Both the position numbers and the translations under genes were made by a program. Shown in pieces: positions 36,076 to 47,000 of a DNA stretch of 64,000 bases; the first letter of the stretch is position 1, and the number at the start of each line of letters is the position of its first letter. This stretch comes from Synergistaceae bacterium. Its GTDB lineage: Bacteria; Synergistota; Synergistia; Synergistales; Aminobacteriaceae. Below the pieces are notes generated by a model. That model made no database searches. It was not told the DNA's origin and saw nothing but the letters and a program-made list of their open reading frames with translations. The stretch is from the NCBI GenBank assembly GCA_017450125.1, contig JAFSWZ010000034.1:1-64000 (forward strand), given 5' to 3'.

Positions 36076-37502
36076 TATTGTTTCCCAGCTTTCCTGTATT
36101 CTTCAACAAGCCTCTTGTTCAGGAACGCCACATCACAGAAATGTTTGCTGACCTCAAAGATTGAGCCCGTCTCGTTGAGATTCCTGACCATGCACATGGC
36201 GCAGAAAGGTTTTGCTTCGCACGCCATGCACTTCGGGAAATCCCGCCACTTCACAGCCCGCAGTTTCTTCAAGGCCTCCGAGTTATTCCACACATCGGCG
36301 ACAGTCTGAGCGTGGGCATTGCCCAGAGGCCAGCCCTGAAACCCGGAGCACGGGTAAAACTCCCCGTTTGCCGCAACACACATCGAGTCTAGTCCCGCGC
36401 CGCAGATATGCTCGTCAGGATTCAGCGGTGAAGGCTCAATGTCCGCGTCAAGGATTGTCCTGTACTGTACATCGTAGCTGATTATGTCCTTGAGAAGTAG
36501 CTCTGTCTCATCGAGCGTCAGCCTGTTATCGAGGTTGTCCGTTGTCCCGTCAATCCTAGCCATCATGATATAGTCGGTGTAGCCCTTGATGCCGTGAGAA
36601 TATGCCCAGTCAAGAACGTCCTTATATGATGCATAAGTTCTCCTCATTGTCGGACAGCTTATCTGTACGGGAACATCAGCGGCTATCAGGCGTTCGAGGC
36701 TGGCGATTGTCTTTGCGTGGGAGCCCGGGAGCTGAGTGATATAGTCATGCTCTCCCGGGTTCATGCTGTACACGGAGGCTTGCAGAAGGTCTATGTTTGC
36801 TTCCTTGAGGGCAGAGATTATCTCGTCAGTAAGAAGCGTAAGATTGCTCAGCACGGAGATTGAGAAGTCATTTTCCCGTGCTCGCCTGAGAATGGGGATG
36901 AAGTCCTCGTGAAGAAGACACTCACCGCCCGAAAATGTAACCTTCAGCGTTCCCATTTCCGCGAGCTGGTCGAGGATGCTCAACACAAGGTCAGTCTCCA
37001 TGTCGTGAAAATTCCTTGTTCCCGGCAGGTAGCAATGTCGGCATCTCTCGTTGCACCTGCTCGTCAGTTCGAACTGGAACGCGAAGAGGTGCGGATCATT
37101 CCTGAAGTATTGTCCGAGAAATTCTGTCGTGGCCTGAGCGTCAGGCGATGCATCAAGTGCTGTAAGCGGTGCTGTCTTCTTATCCTTATGGGAGTAACTG
37201 AAGCGGGGCATCTTTACGCTGATTTCCTCCTCCGTCATCCCGGAAACAACAAAACTTTCAGCCTCAAGCTCATTCACGAACTCTGCGAAGTCTTTCGCAA
37301 GTTTTTCGCGTTCCGCACCCGTATAAACCTTCATGAGGCTGTCAATTATTTCGTCTATGGTCTTGGGTTTGCGTGTGAACTGCTGGAGAAAGATTTTGCC
37401 GTTGATGTCATAGATTCTGTCCTGCTTTGTGAGCTGGTTGACAATGTACCCAATATCCCCGAACGTTCGGACAAATGAATCATTAGCGAGACATACTAAC
37501 AA
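36075..37502 (-). CDS. Radical SAM/SPASM peptide maturase with N-terminal RRE
   Basis: The 475-residue enzyme has a PqqD-like peptide-binding domain (RRE) at residues 13-90. The radical SAM motif C150-x3-C154-x2-C157 in TSRCNERCRHCYLPG binds the S-adenosylmethionine-cleaving [4Fe-4S] cluster. The C-terminal SPASM domain has Cys clusters around CGAGLDSMC, FYPCSGF, CMACEAKPFCAMC and KHFCD for auxiliary clusters. These are the features of RiPP maturases that form thioether or carbon-carbon cross-links. The start is TTG 37502, with AGGAGG (37511-37516) eight bases upstream. The Cys-containing precursor lies just upstream, behind a terminator. The cross-link type is not predictable. Confidence 0.9.
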   Translation of the reverse strand: MLVCLANDSFVRTFGDIGYIVNQLTKQDRIYDINGKIFLQQFTRKPKTIDEIIDSLMKVYTGAEREKLAKDFAEFVNELEAESFVVSGMTEEEISVKMPRFSYSHKDKKTAPLTALDASPDAQATTEFLGQYFRNDPHLFAFQFELTSRCNERCRHCYLPGTRNFHDMETDLVLSILDQLAEMGTLKVTFSGGECLLHEDFIPILRRARENDFSISVLSNLTLLTDEIISALKEANIDLLQASVYSMNPGEHDYITQLPGSHAKTIASLERLIAADVPVQISCPTMRRTYASYKDVLDWAYSHGIKGYTDYIMMARIDGTTDNLDNRLTLDETELLLKDIISYDVQYRTILDADIEPSPLNPDEHICGAGLDSMCVAANGEFYPCSGFQGWPLGNAHAQTVADVWNNSEALKKLRAVKWRDFPKCMACEAKPFCAMCMVRNLNETGSIFEVSKHFCDVAFLNKRLVEEYRKAGKQ

Positions 37503-37522
37503 TTATTATTCCTCCTGTGAAC

Positions 37523-37557
37523 AAAAAAAATTTCCCGGAGGATAAACTCACTCCGGG
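37523..37557 (-). terminator. Terminator between RiPP precursor and maturase
   Basis: On the minus strand CCCGGAG (37557-37551), a ten-base loop and CTCCGGG (37540-37534) are followed by AAATTTTTTTT. Such internal terminators let the precursor transcript accumulate above the maturase. Confidence 0.9.
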
Positions 37558-37567
37558 GCTGGCTTGT

Positions 37568-37687
37568 TTAGTTCTCGAATTCGCACTTATGGCAAGAAAA
37601 AGTGTTGCTGTACTCTTCGGGGCAGCCTGCGACGAATGACCTTTTCCTCGCGCTCTTTGCTACTGTCTTCGGTTTGCTGTATGCCAT
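37568..37687 (-). CDS. Candidate RiPP precursor peptide, 39 residues with three Cys
   Basis: A short open frame starts at ATG 37687 with a consensus Shine-Dalgarno AAGGAGGTG (37703-37695) seven bases upstream. The leader (residues 1-20) is rich in Lys, Arg and Ser. The C-terminal core ends GCPEEYSNTFSCHKCEFEN, with Cys 22, 32 and 35. Position directly before a radical SAM/SPASM enzyme with an RRE, plus the intervening terminator, make it the likely substrate. It is not assigned to a named RiPP family here. Whether a leader is cleaved is not known, as no Gly-Gly protease site or transporter is seen nearby. Confidence 0.8.
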   Translation of the reverse strand: MAYSKPKTVAKSARKRSFVAGCPEEYSNTFSCHKCEFEN

Positions 37688-37907
37688 TGAAATTCACCTC
37701 CTTCTTGTAATGCCATCCATTGACGAAAATTTAAGCACACAACTATCAATCATCTTATTTCCCGAACTATGCTATAATACATGCGGGACAAGATAAGACC
37801 GCTGGCACACGCCAAAAAGTCATGTGCTTTTTCAACTTTGGTGAGTATGATTATAGCATGAAAACTTGTCCTTTTGTTGTTTTGTGAAAAATTAATTTTC
37901 CGCATCC

Positions 37908-38615
37908 TTAGAACATGACTCCCGAGACCAGATACACCCCTCCCCAAATAAGAGCAATCCCGCACAGAACGTTCACGACTTTCACAGCCCAGTACGTCAG
38001 GCTGTCTTTGCCGCTGTCCAGAAACTCCGAGAAAATCTGCGCAAACGTCCCCGCCCCGACAAGCACCGCACAATACCCCAGAGCGTAGCACAGCACCAGC
38101 AGGATACTTCCCGCCATTCCGCCCGAAGCGTCGGACATCGCGAGCGACAGCACGGGACTCACGTAGCCTATACTGCACGGCCCGACCGCCAGCCCCGACA
38201 CAACGCCGAGCACAACAGCACCCTTGAGGCTGCGGCTTTCCGTTCCTGTCCCTCCTGAACCGAGCGCAAAGAACTTCACGCGGATTATCCCGATAAGGTG
38301 AAGCCCCATCACGATGAACACTGCGGCAGTTATCAGCGTCAGGAAACGTTCATAGCCGCCGAGCAGCATACCTATTCCCGACGTTATGAACCCCACAAGC
38401 AGGAGGTTCACGATTATTCCCAGACAGAACGCGCACGAAATCTTGAACGCGTTCCAGTGCGACGGGCTGTCAGTGTTCGCGACGTAACCCACAACCAGAG
38501 GGACGGTGCTTATACCGCAGGGGCTGAGCAGTACGCTGGCGATTCCCCAGAGGAACGCGCCGAGAAACTTCACAGCTCCCGACGCGTACATAAAGCGGAA
38601 TATACTACTGACCAT
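37908..38615 (-). CDS. CcdA/DsbD-like thiol-disulfide transporter
   Basis: The 235-residue membrane protein has six predicted helices. Two conserved Cys-containing helices, LLSPCGISTVPLVVGY and GLAVGPCSIGYVSPVL, are the redox pair that carries electrons from cytoplasmic thioredoxin outward in the CcdA/DsbD family. It overlaps the upstream FGE-flavodoxin gene by 11 bases and is the last gene of a four-gene minus-strand operon. Delivering reducing power to the exported proteins encoded with it is the likely role. Confidence 0.85.
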   Translation of the reverse strand: MVSSIFRFMYASGAVKFLGAFLWGIASVLLSPCGISTVPLVVGYVANTDSPSHWNAFKISCAFCLGIIVNLLLVGFITSGIGMLLGGYERFLTLITAAVFIVMGLHLIGIIRVKFFALGSGGTGTESRSLKGAVVLGVVSGLAVGPCSIGYVSPVLSLAMSDASGGMAGSILLVLCYALGYCAVLVGAGTFAQIFSEFLDSGKDSLTYWAVKVVNVLCGIALIWGGVYLVSGVMF

Positions 38616-39945
38616 TATTCAGCCACCTTGCAACATCTTCCTTGAGCCTTCCGCCGCCGGAATAATGCACGGAGAGTCCTTCAGTGATGTTTGCCTTCGG
38701 TGCGAGCTTGGCTATTGCGGTGAGTGTCTGCCCGAACCTTCCGCCCCCGTGTGAGCAGAACGGCATTATAGTTTTGCCGGAAAAATCGTACTCCTCAAGG
38801 AATGAGGCAATCGGCATCGGGATGCTCGCCCACCAGTTGGGATAGCCAAGAATAATCACGTCGTACTGCTCGAAATTCTCGACGTGAGTCCTGAGCTTCG
38901 GACGTGCCTGCCTGTGCTGGTCTCTCTGTGCTTCGCGTAAAACTGTGTTGTAGTTCTCGCTGTAGGGTTTCTCCGGCGAAATCTCGAAGATGTCCGCCCC
39001 CGTCTGCTTCTGAATCTCGTACGCTATTCCCTGCGTGTTCCCGCTCCACGTGAAGAACGCGATTAACGCCTTCCCGCTGGTCTTGGCCGGTTCCTGCACA
39101 GCCTGAGAGGTCAGCGTCCCCGTCCCGACTGCTCCGCGCGCGAGCCTGAAGCCGACATTGTAGAGCCTGCGTTCTTGAGGAGCTGCCGCACGGTACGCAC
39201 TGCGCATGTTCTTCGCAAAGTCATTCCAGCCCCCGCCCCTGTACACTCTGCGCGTACCTGTCTCCGGCCCTGCAGGAAGTGAAGGGTAATATGGTGCGTA
39301 AATGTCCCAGCACCATTCGCCAACGTTGCCGTGCATGTCGTACAGTCCCAGCCTGTTCGGAGGGAAGCTCCCGACATTGACGGTAGTAGCGCGATAGATG
39401 CCCGGTTTCGTCGTCAGCTTGCTCTGCGAAAAGTAATTCTCCTCTATCTCGTAGGGATAATGCCCGTAGAAATTCGCCTCGTCCGCACCTATCGAGTGTT
39501 CAAGGTTGAAGGGTGTTGACGTTCCAGCCCTGCAGGCGTACTCCCATTCTGCCTCTGTCGGGAGACGGTAGCCGTCTGCGGCCCAGTCCCACGTAACGCG
39601 TTCGCCCTCTATCTTATACGCAGGAGCAAGACCTTCCGCCGCGCTCTTCGCGTTGCAGAACATTACGGCTTCAAGCCACGTAACATTCTCGACGGGCAAA
39701 CTGTCTCCCCTGAAGCTCGAGGGGTTGCCGTTCATCAGCGCGGAGTACTCCTTCTGCGTAACCTCGTACGGAGAGATGCTGAAGTCCTGCACCGTAACTT
39801 CATGCTGTGTCTCGTCGCTGCTCCGCCAGTTCTCGGACTCGGGGCTGCCCATCAGGAACTTTCCGCCCTTCACGCTCACCATTTCGTCAGCAAACGCACA
39901 GCCAGACATCAGCGCAACAAGTGCAAAGATGATTAATGCCCGCAT
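38605..39945 (-). CDS. Exported fusion of FGE-sulfatase (SUMF1) domain and flavodoxin
   Basis: The 446-residue protein has a lipoprotein signal (LVALMSGCAFA). The formylglycine-generating-enzyme-like domain covers about residues 23-265 (GGKFLMGSPESE, RLPTEAEWEYACRAG, YDMHGNVGEWCWD, YRGGGWNDF, GFRLAR). A flavodoxin domain follows (about 285-446, with IAFFTWSGNTQGIAYEIQKQ as FMN phosphate loop and GYPNWWASIPMPI). Flavodoxins are usually cytoplasmic, so an exported one fused to a C-type-lectin-like FGE domain is odd. Start ATG 39945 overlaps the previous stop (TAATG). The FGE-like domain may be structural only, since the catalytic Cys pair is not evident. Confidence 0.85.
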   Translation of the reverse strand: MRALIIFALVALMSGCAFADEMVSVKGGKFLMGSPESENWRSSDETQHEVTVQDFSISPYEVTQKEYSALMNGNPSSFRGDSLPVENVTWLEAVMFCNAKSAAEGLAPAYKIEGERVTWDWAADGYRLPTEAEWEYACRAGTSTPFNLEHSIGADEANFYGHYPYEIEENYFSQSKLTTKPGIYRATTVNVGSFPPNRLGLYDMHGNVGEWCWDIYAPYYPSLPAGPETGTRRVYRGGGWNDFAKNMRSAYRAAAPQERRLYNVGFRLARGAVGTGTLTSQAVQEPAKTSGKALIAFFTWSGNTQGIAYEIQKQTGADIFEISPEKPYSENYNTVLREAQRDQHRQARPKLRTHVENFEQYDVIILGYPNWWASIPMPIASFLEEYDFSGKTIMPFCSHGGGRFGQTLTAIAKLAPKANITEGLSVHYSGGGRLKEDVARWLNNGQ

Positions 39946-40703
39946 TACTCTGCCGCCTTGTTGATGCAGGTTATTGCGTTGAGGCTTCTCGGGTAGCCGA
40001 TGTACGGCACGCACTGCGCAACAACGTCCAGCAGGAACTCCCTGTCGTTGCCCATGTTCATATTGCCTTTGGCGTGGCCGATGAGCTGGGGTTCACAGCC
40101 TCCCTGTGCCGCAATGTAGCAGAACGTAATCATCTCGCGTTCACGGAGCGTCAAGCCTTTGCGCGTGTAGTAGTCCCCGAAGCAGTTGCCCGCAAGAAAA
40201 CGGTTGATGACTCTCCTATCCTCAGGAGCATTCTCCACGAAGCCGCGCATCACTTCGCCGAAAATCTCTATCTGCGTGTCATTCCCGGCCTTCACGCGGG
40301 TTTCCGGCGTTGTCGTTGAAGCTGGAGGCAGAGGAAGGGAGATTCCTTTTTCCGCGAAAACTTCGTTGGCGGCCTTGAGGAAGGGACGTGTGCGTCCTAT
40401 GCCGAGATACGCCGTGCCCTGATAGATGACTTCCTTCACCTCTGAGGGAGTCAGTCCTGCATCGAGTGCCTCAGGCAGAACTGCCCTGAACTCGTCGACA
40501 CCCTGACAGCCAAGCAGCGTCGCGACAATCGCCATGTACCTCGTGCGTGCATCCAGCTTCGACTGGGCAGGCACTTCCTCAGAAGCGAAACGGCCGAAAA
40601 ACTCCGCGAACTCCGGGTCTGTCTCCCTGAACTCCTCAACGTTCGCGAACACACATGAACTCATCACCATAACCATAATCACCCCGAAAAGTATTGTTCT
40701 CAT
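39945..40703 (-). CDS. Exported tandem carboxymuconolactone decarboxylase/AhpD-like protein
   Basis: The protein has about 252 residues, with a signal segment (ILFGVIMVMVMSSCVFA) that may be a lipoprotein site, and two CMD/AhpD-type helical domains (about residues 45-120 and 150-250). The first contains LLGCQGVDEF and the second ITFCYIAAQGGCEPQLIGH. AhpD-like domains use a CxxC pair and a His for disulfide reduction. Only single Cys residues are seen at the expected helix here, so activity may differ. Start is ATG 40703 (GTG 40706 also possible), one base after the upstream gene's stop. It belongs to the exported redox operon. Confidence 0.8.
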   Translation of the reverse strand: MRTILFGVIMVMVMSSCVFANVEEFRETDPEFAEFFGRFASEEVPAQSKLDARTRYMAIVATLLGCQGVDEFRAVLPEALDAGLTPSEVKEVIYQGTAYLGIGRTRPFLKAANEVFAEKGISLPLPPASTTTPETRVKAGNDTQIEIFGEVMRGFVENAPEDRRVINRFLAGNCFGDYYTRKGLTLREREMITFCYIAAQGGCEPQLIGHAKGNMNMGNDREFLLDVVAQCVPYIGYPRSLNAITCINKAAE

Positions 40704-40707
40704 CACG

Positions 40708-41838
40708 TTACCTCAACTTTGCGTATTCTTCTGCAGAGACGGCCTCGCACCACTCGTTTGAGGTCGCTTCTCCGCTGACTTCGACGGCCAAGTGCTGGAA
40801 CCACGAGTCTTTTGCCGCTCCGTGCCAGTGCTTGACGTTCGCGGGAATGTTCACCACGTCGCCGGGAAAAAGCTCGCGCGCAGGCTTCCCCCACTCCTGA
40901 TAGTAGCCTCTGCCGTACACGCAGACCAGTATCTGTCCGCCGCCGGTCTTTGCGTGGTGAATGTGCCAGTGATTCCGGCAGCCGGGCTCGAACGTTACGT
41001 TGAAGATCCCGACCTGCTCGAGCGAAAGGGGCGCAAGGTAGCTCTGTCCGTCGAAGTACTGCGCAAACGCATCGTTCTTCTTACCGAGCGGAAACGCGCT
41101 CAGCTTCTGCGCCTCAGGCTCAAGGTGAAGCCCCTTCGTGCTCAGCGTAATGTTCACGGGGTTGTTGGTGATCACCTTCACCGACTTCACGAGTCCTGCT
41201 GCCTTTGCGTTGTAGGCCTTGAACCTCTCGGACGCAAAATACCTCTCTCTTGCTTCGTCGTCCGCGAACATCTCCAGCGTGTGGACGAAGTTATTCCTGT
41301 CGCCCTGCTCCGCCGTCGCGAACAGCCCCATCACTCCCGCGTCCTCAGCCACAGCCCGCGAGAACTCCTGCACTGTCAGAGCCCTGAACTCCTCGAGGCA
41401 TTCCGGCTTGACCTCGACGAGTGCCATCGACACGGTCTTGGCCGAACCTTCCTTCTTCTGCTCGAGGACTATCGGGTCAACCGGCAGAATCTTGAGGCTC
41501 TCGAAGATAGGTTCGCGCTCCGCAACGAATGCCTTGAACCCTTCACTGTCCCTGTGAACCTGATACGCGGCTTCATCCTCGTAGATTTCGAGTATCCTCA
41601 TCAGATCAGGATTCCCCGCGTCAACTCCTCCGTAGAGCGAGTAGCTCCCCGACTCGTTTGGCGTGTACTTCGCGACGGTGCGGGCACTGATTGCCGCCAT
41701 CTCTGGCATCTTGCCGGGCTTGGCCTGAAGCACCGCCCAGTGAACCTTCAGGGTATGACCCTCCGGCGCAAACACCGTGTGTGCCTCCGCAGTCCTCGCG
41801 AACAGCACGCACATCATCAACAACAACAATACTTTCAT
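40708..41838 (-). CDS. Exported protein with two ABM domains and a cupin
   Basis: The 376-residue protein has a signal peptide (residues 1-19, MKVLLLLMMCVLFARTAEA). Two antibiotic-biosynthesis-monooxygenase/heme-degrading-like ferredoxin folds follow (about 30-125 and 135-225). The C-terminal cupin (about 270-365) has metal-site histidines in HWHIHHAKTGG and KHWHGAAKDSWFQH. Both parts are common in small redox or quinone-acting proteins. The fused, secreted form is unusual. AGGAGGGAATC precedes the ATG. It is the first gene of the operon 41838-37908. The substrate is unknown. Confidence 0.8.
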   Translation of the reverse strand: MKVLLLLMMCVLFARTAEAHTVFAPEGHTLKVHWAVLQAKPGKMPEMAAISARTVAKYTPNESGSYSLYGGVDAGNPDLMRILEIYEDEAAYQVHRDSEGFKAFVAEREPIFESLKILPVDPIVLEQKKEGSAKTVSMALVEVKPECLEEFRALTVQEFSRAVAEDAGVMGLFATAEQGDRNNFVHTLEMFADDEARERYFASERFKAYNAKAAGLVKSVKVITNNPVNITLSTKGLHLEPEAQKLSAFPLGKKNDAFAQYFDGQSYLAPLSLEQVGIFNVTFEPGCRNHWHIHHAKTGGGQILVCVYGRGYYQEWGKPARELFPGDVVNIPANVKHWHGAAKDSWFQHLAVEVSGEATSNEWCEAVSAEEYAKLR

Positions 41839-41918
41839 GATTCCCTCCTTAATTATTGTTAGGATGCCTGCGATTATACATGTTATATCTAACCTTCAAG
41901 CCTACGTAAAATTAACTA

Positions 41919-41947
41919 TTGCGTTTTAGGGTTGAGGGGGTTATCAT
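41919..41947 (+). promoter_or_regulatory. groESL promoter
   Basis: TTGCGT (41919-41924) and TATCAT (41942-41947) are separated by 17 bases, just upstream of the CIRCE element. Confidence 0.6.
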
Positions 41948-41963
41948 TCCCCGCGTTGTTCAG

Positions 41964-41990
41964 TTAGCACTAAATATGATTGAGTGCCAT
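41964..41990 (+). promoter_or_regulatory. CIRCE operator (HrcA binding site)
   Basis: TTAGCACTA-N9-GAGTGCCAT matches the CIRCE consensus TTAGCACTC-N9-GAGTGCTAA at 15 of 18 arm positions. It lies between the promoter and groES, so the operon is presumably repressed by HrcA and released on heat or folding stress. hrcA itself is not in the window. Confidence 0.85.
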
Positions 41991-42009
41991 TAAGCAGGAG
42001 GAAGAAGTC

Positions 42010-43954
<1,945 letters not shown>

Positions 43955-43975
43955 ACGCTGTAAGCAGACAATTAT

Positions 43976-44012
43976 CCCCCGTAAGTCAGAACGGCTTGCG
44001 GGGGAGTTCTTT
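43976..44012. terminator. Terminator after groEL
   Basis: CCCCCGTAAG (43976-43985) pairs with CTTGCGGGGG (43995-44004) with one G-T pair, and AGTTCTTT follows on the plus strand. The convergent kinase gene ends in the same place. Confidence 0.8.
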
Positions 44013-47000
44013 ACCCGTTAAGTGCTTCGTCAAGACCTGCCCAGTCCATGTTTCCCGCACATTCAGCAACTGCCTTGAAGCGTTCGGCCTCTGCCTGAGG
44101 TATCTTGTACTTCCTGAGCTCGGCAACTATCCCGTCAATAGAATCAATGTCGAAGCTCGACGCAAATTCTCTTATCGCTTGGTAGGCCTCATGAAGTTCA
44201 TCGAGAGTGATTTCTTCCTTGTCGGCATCGTCATCACCAAACAACGGCGACAGAATCTCCGACAGCTTGCGGTAATCCTGCAGGAGCTTCGGCGTGAGGC
44301 TATCGATTTGTTCCGCGTCCTCCGCGTTGCCCAGTTCCTCGAGCTTGGCCGCGTCTGCCGACAACCCCAACGCTCCTATCAGCCGTGCAGAACTCTTCAG
44401 CGCGTGAACCTTTATCGTGTAGTTCCTGAGGTCATGCGCGCGTAGGAAGGCCTCTATTGCGTCGGCGTTGGCTGTGATTGAGCGGTAGAACTGCTCGAGC
44501 GTCTTGATGAGGATTGACTCGTTGGAGCAGAAACGCACTGCGTCGTCATAGCTCAGGCTTCCAGTGCCCTCGTAAAAGGCTTGAAGCTCGGTCTTTGGCT
44601 GTTCTTCTTCCGGCTCGTCGTCAGAGGCCTCCTGAAGCATGACTTTCTCCTCTGGGAGGTACTGTATCAACGCCGCCTCAAGCGCAGGCCCCTCGACGGG
44701 CTTCGACAGGTAGTCCGTGAAACCTTCCTCGAGGTACTTTGCCCGTGCTCCGCTCACTGCATCAGCTGTCAGGCAGATTACCGGCGTTCCAGTGTTCATG
44801 CCGCCGGACTGCGAACGTATGCGCTGCAATGCCTGCGTTCCGTCCATAACGGGCATTCTCTGATCCATCAGGATGAGGTCATACTTCGTGCTTCTCGTGA
44901 AGGTCAGTGCCTCAGAGCCGCTCTGCGCGGTGTCAATCTGAACCTCCGTCTTGCTCAGCAGGCCTTCAACAACGGTGAGGTTCATCTCCGTGTCATCAAC
45001 AACGAGAATCCTCGCGTCCGGCGCACGGAACGATTCCCTGTAAGCGCGCATCTTGCGGATGTACTGGCTGAACTTCTCCTGAAAGTCTCCGATTGGGCTG
45101 TCATCAACAATTTTCTGTGGAAGGTATACCGTGAACGTCGAGCCCTTGCCGTACTCGCTGGCTACGTCGACTTCTCCGTTCATCATCTCGAGCAGGCTTT
45201 TCGTTATCGACAAGCCCAAGCCTGTGCCCTCAACCGTGCTGTTCTTCTCGAGGTCAACGCGCTGGAACTTCCCGAAAAGTTTGGGGAGGTCTTCGGGCTT
45301 TATCCCTATGCCCGTATCCTGGACGGTGAACACGAGGCTGATTGTGTCTCCCTTGCGCTCTCCGCCGACATGGAATGACACTCCCCCTTCGTGCGTGTAC
45401 TTCACCGCGTTGTTGAGGATGTTGATGACTACCTGCCTCACCCTGACTTCGTCGCCGTGAAGACCGTCAGGCAGGCTCTCGTCAACGTTCACCGTGAACT
45501 GCAAGTCCTTCTGCCGCGCCTTGAACACTATCATGTTCGTTACGTCGTTGAGCACGGAGCTGAGCTTGTAGTCTGCCTCGACAATCTCCATCCTTCCGGC
45601 CTCGATCTTGCTGAAGTCAAGAATGTCGTTGATGATGGAGAGGAGGTTTCGGCCTGCGCTCTCTATGTTGCGGGCGTACGTCGTGATGCGTTCGTCGCGG
45701 CTCTCGCGGATAATCATCTCGTTCATGCCTAACACAGCATTAATCGGCGTTCGGATCTCATGCGACATGCTGGCGAGAAATTCGCTCTTCGCAGCGTTGG
45801 CTTGTTCCGCCTGAGCTCTGGCGATCTCTAGAGCTTTCTCGCGCTTGTTCCTGATGGAGAATATGCTGAACAGTATTACCAGGCTGAGAATACACAACGC
45901 CATCTGTATCATGCTATTCTTGATGAGCGAGGCACTGATTAAGCGGTACACTTCGCTGTTGTCAACGACAATCCGTATGTCGTTGTATATCTCCTGCCTC
46001 ATCCACAGCGCCGACACGAAGAACAGCATCAGCAGCATCGCAATCCACACAACTATGGACTTGCTGAATCTATGCCCGTCATCCCCTGCGACAAGCCTGC
46101 GGAAGAACGCAAGGCCAAGAATACCCCATATCGTCAGTATAAGGTACGACTCCGCCGCAAGCGTGCTGACCGACCAGAAGTTAGGCACAATAGCCAGCAT
46201 GAAGAACCCCAGCGACACAACCACTCCCAGCGCGCCGAGAAGCTGCATTTTTCTGTCTCTCTCCTTGCCCGCTGTCCTGAACGCCGCCGCAGAAGTGTAC
46301 CCGTAAGCTACCGTAGCACCGACCGACGTAACATCAACTATCCAGCCTATCGCGGTTCGCCCGAAGAACGGGATGAACACTGACACGCACATTATGAGCA
46401 GAATGCACTTTTCGGGAGTTCCGTACTTTCCCAGCTCGTGGAACTTCTTGGGGATTATGCCTTCGCCCGCAAGAGCGTAGAGCAGACGCGAGGCCGCAAT
46501 GTAGTTCCCAACGATGCCGGTAACTACTGCTCCGAGAAGAGTTACTGCGAGAATCACTAGGCCGATATTGCCCATGATTTCCTTCGTCGCGTAGAACACT
46601 GGCAGACCCTGCAGGCCGTCCATCTTCCCCAAGTCCTTGATGTACGCGAGCCACGACGAATAACCTTCGGGCTGAACTGTTACAGCAAGCCACGTGAGGA
46701 ACGTGTAGGCTACTCCGCCTGTTGCAACAGCTATGGCCATAATCATTAATGACTTTTTCGGCGAGAATCTGAATTCTCCCGCAGAGTGCGAGATTGACTC
46801 GAACCCCACGAACGCCCACGGGACTAACGCGGTTACCTGCACAACCTGAACCCACGCCTTTTCGCCGTCAGCAAACAGCGGGTAAGCCGTACCATGCCCC
46901 CTCGTGCCGAACAAGCAGACCGCGAGGCAGAGGACTATTCCGGCGATGAGCAGGACGGCCATCACGGACTGGACAGCTCCGGCGAGGGACTTGCTGCGTA

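Noticed and set aside
37523-37530. A8 homopolymer
   Set aside because: It is the T-run of the terminator between the RiPP genes, not a coding repeat.
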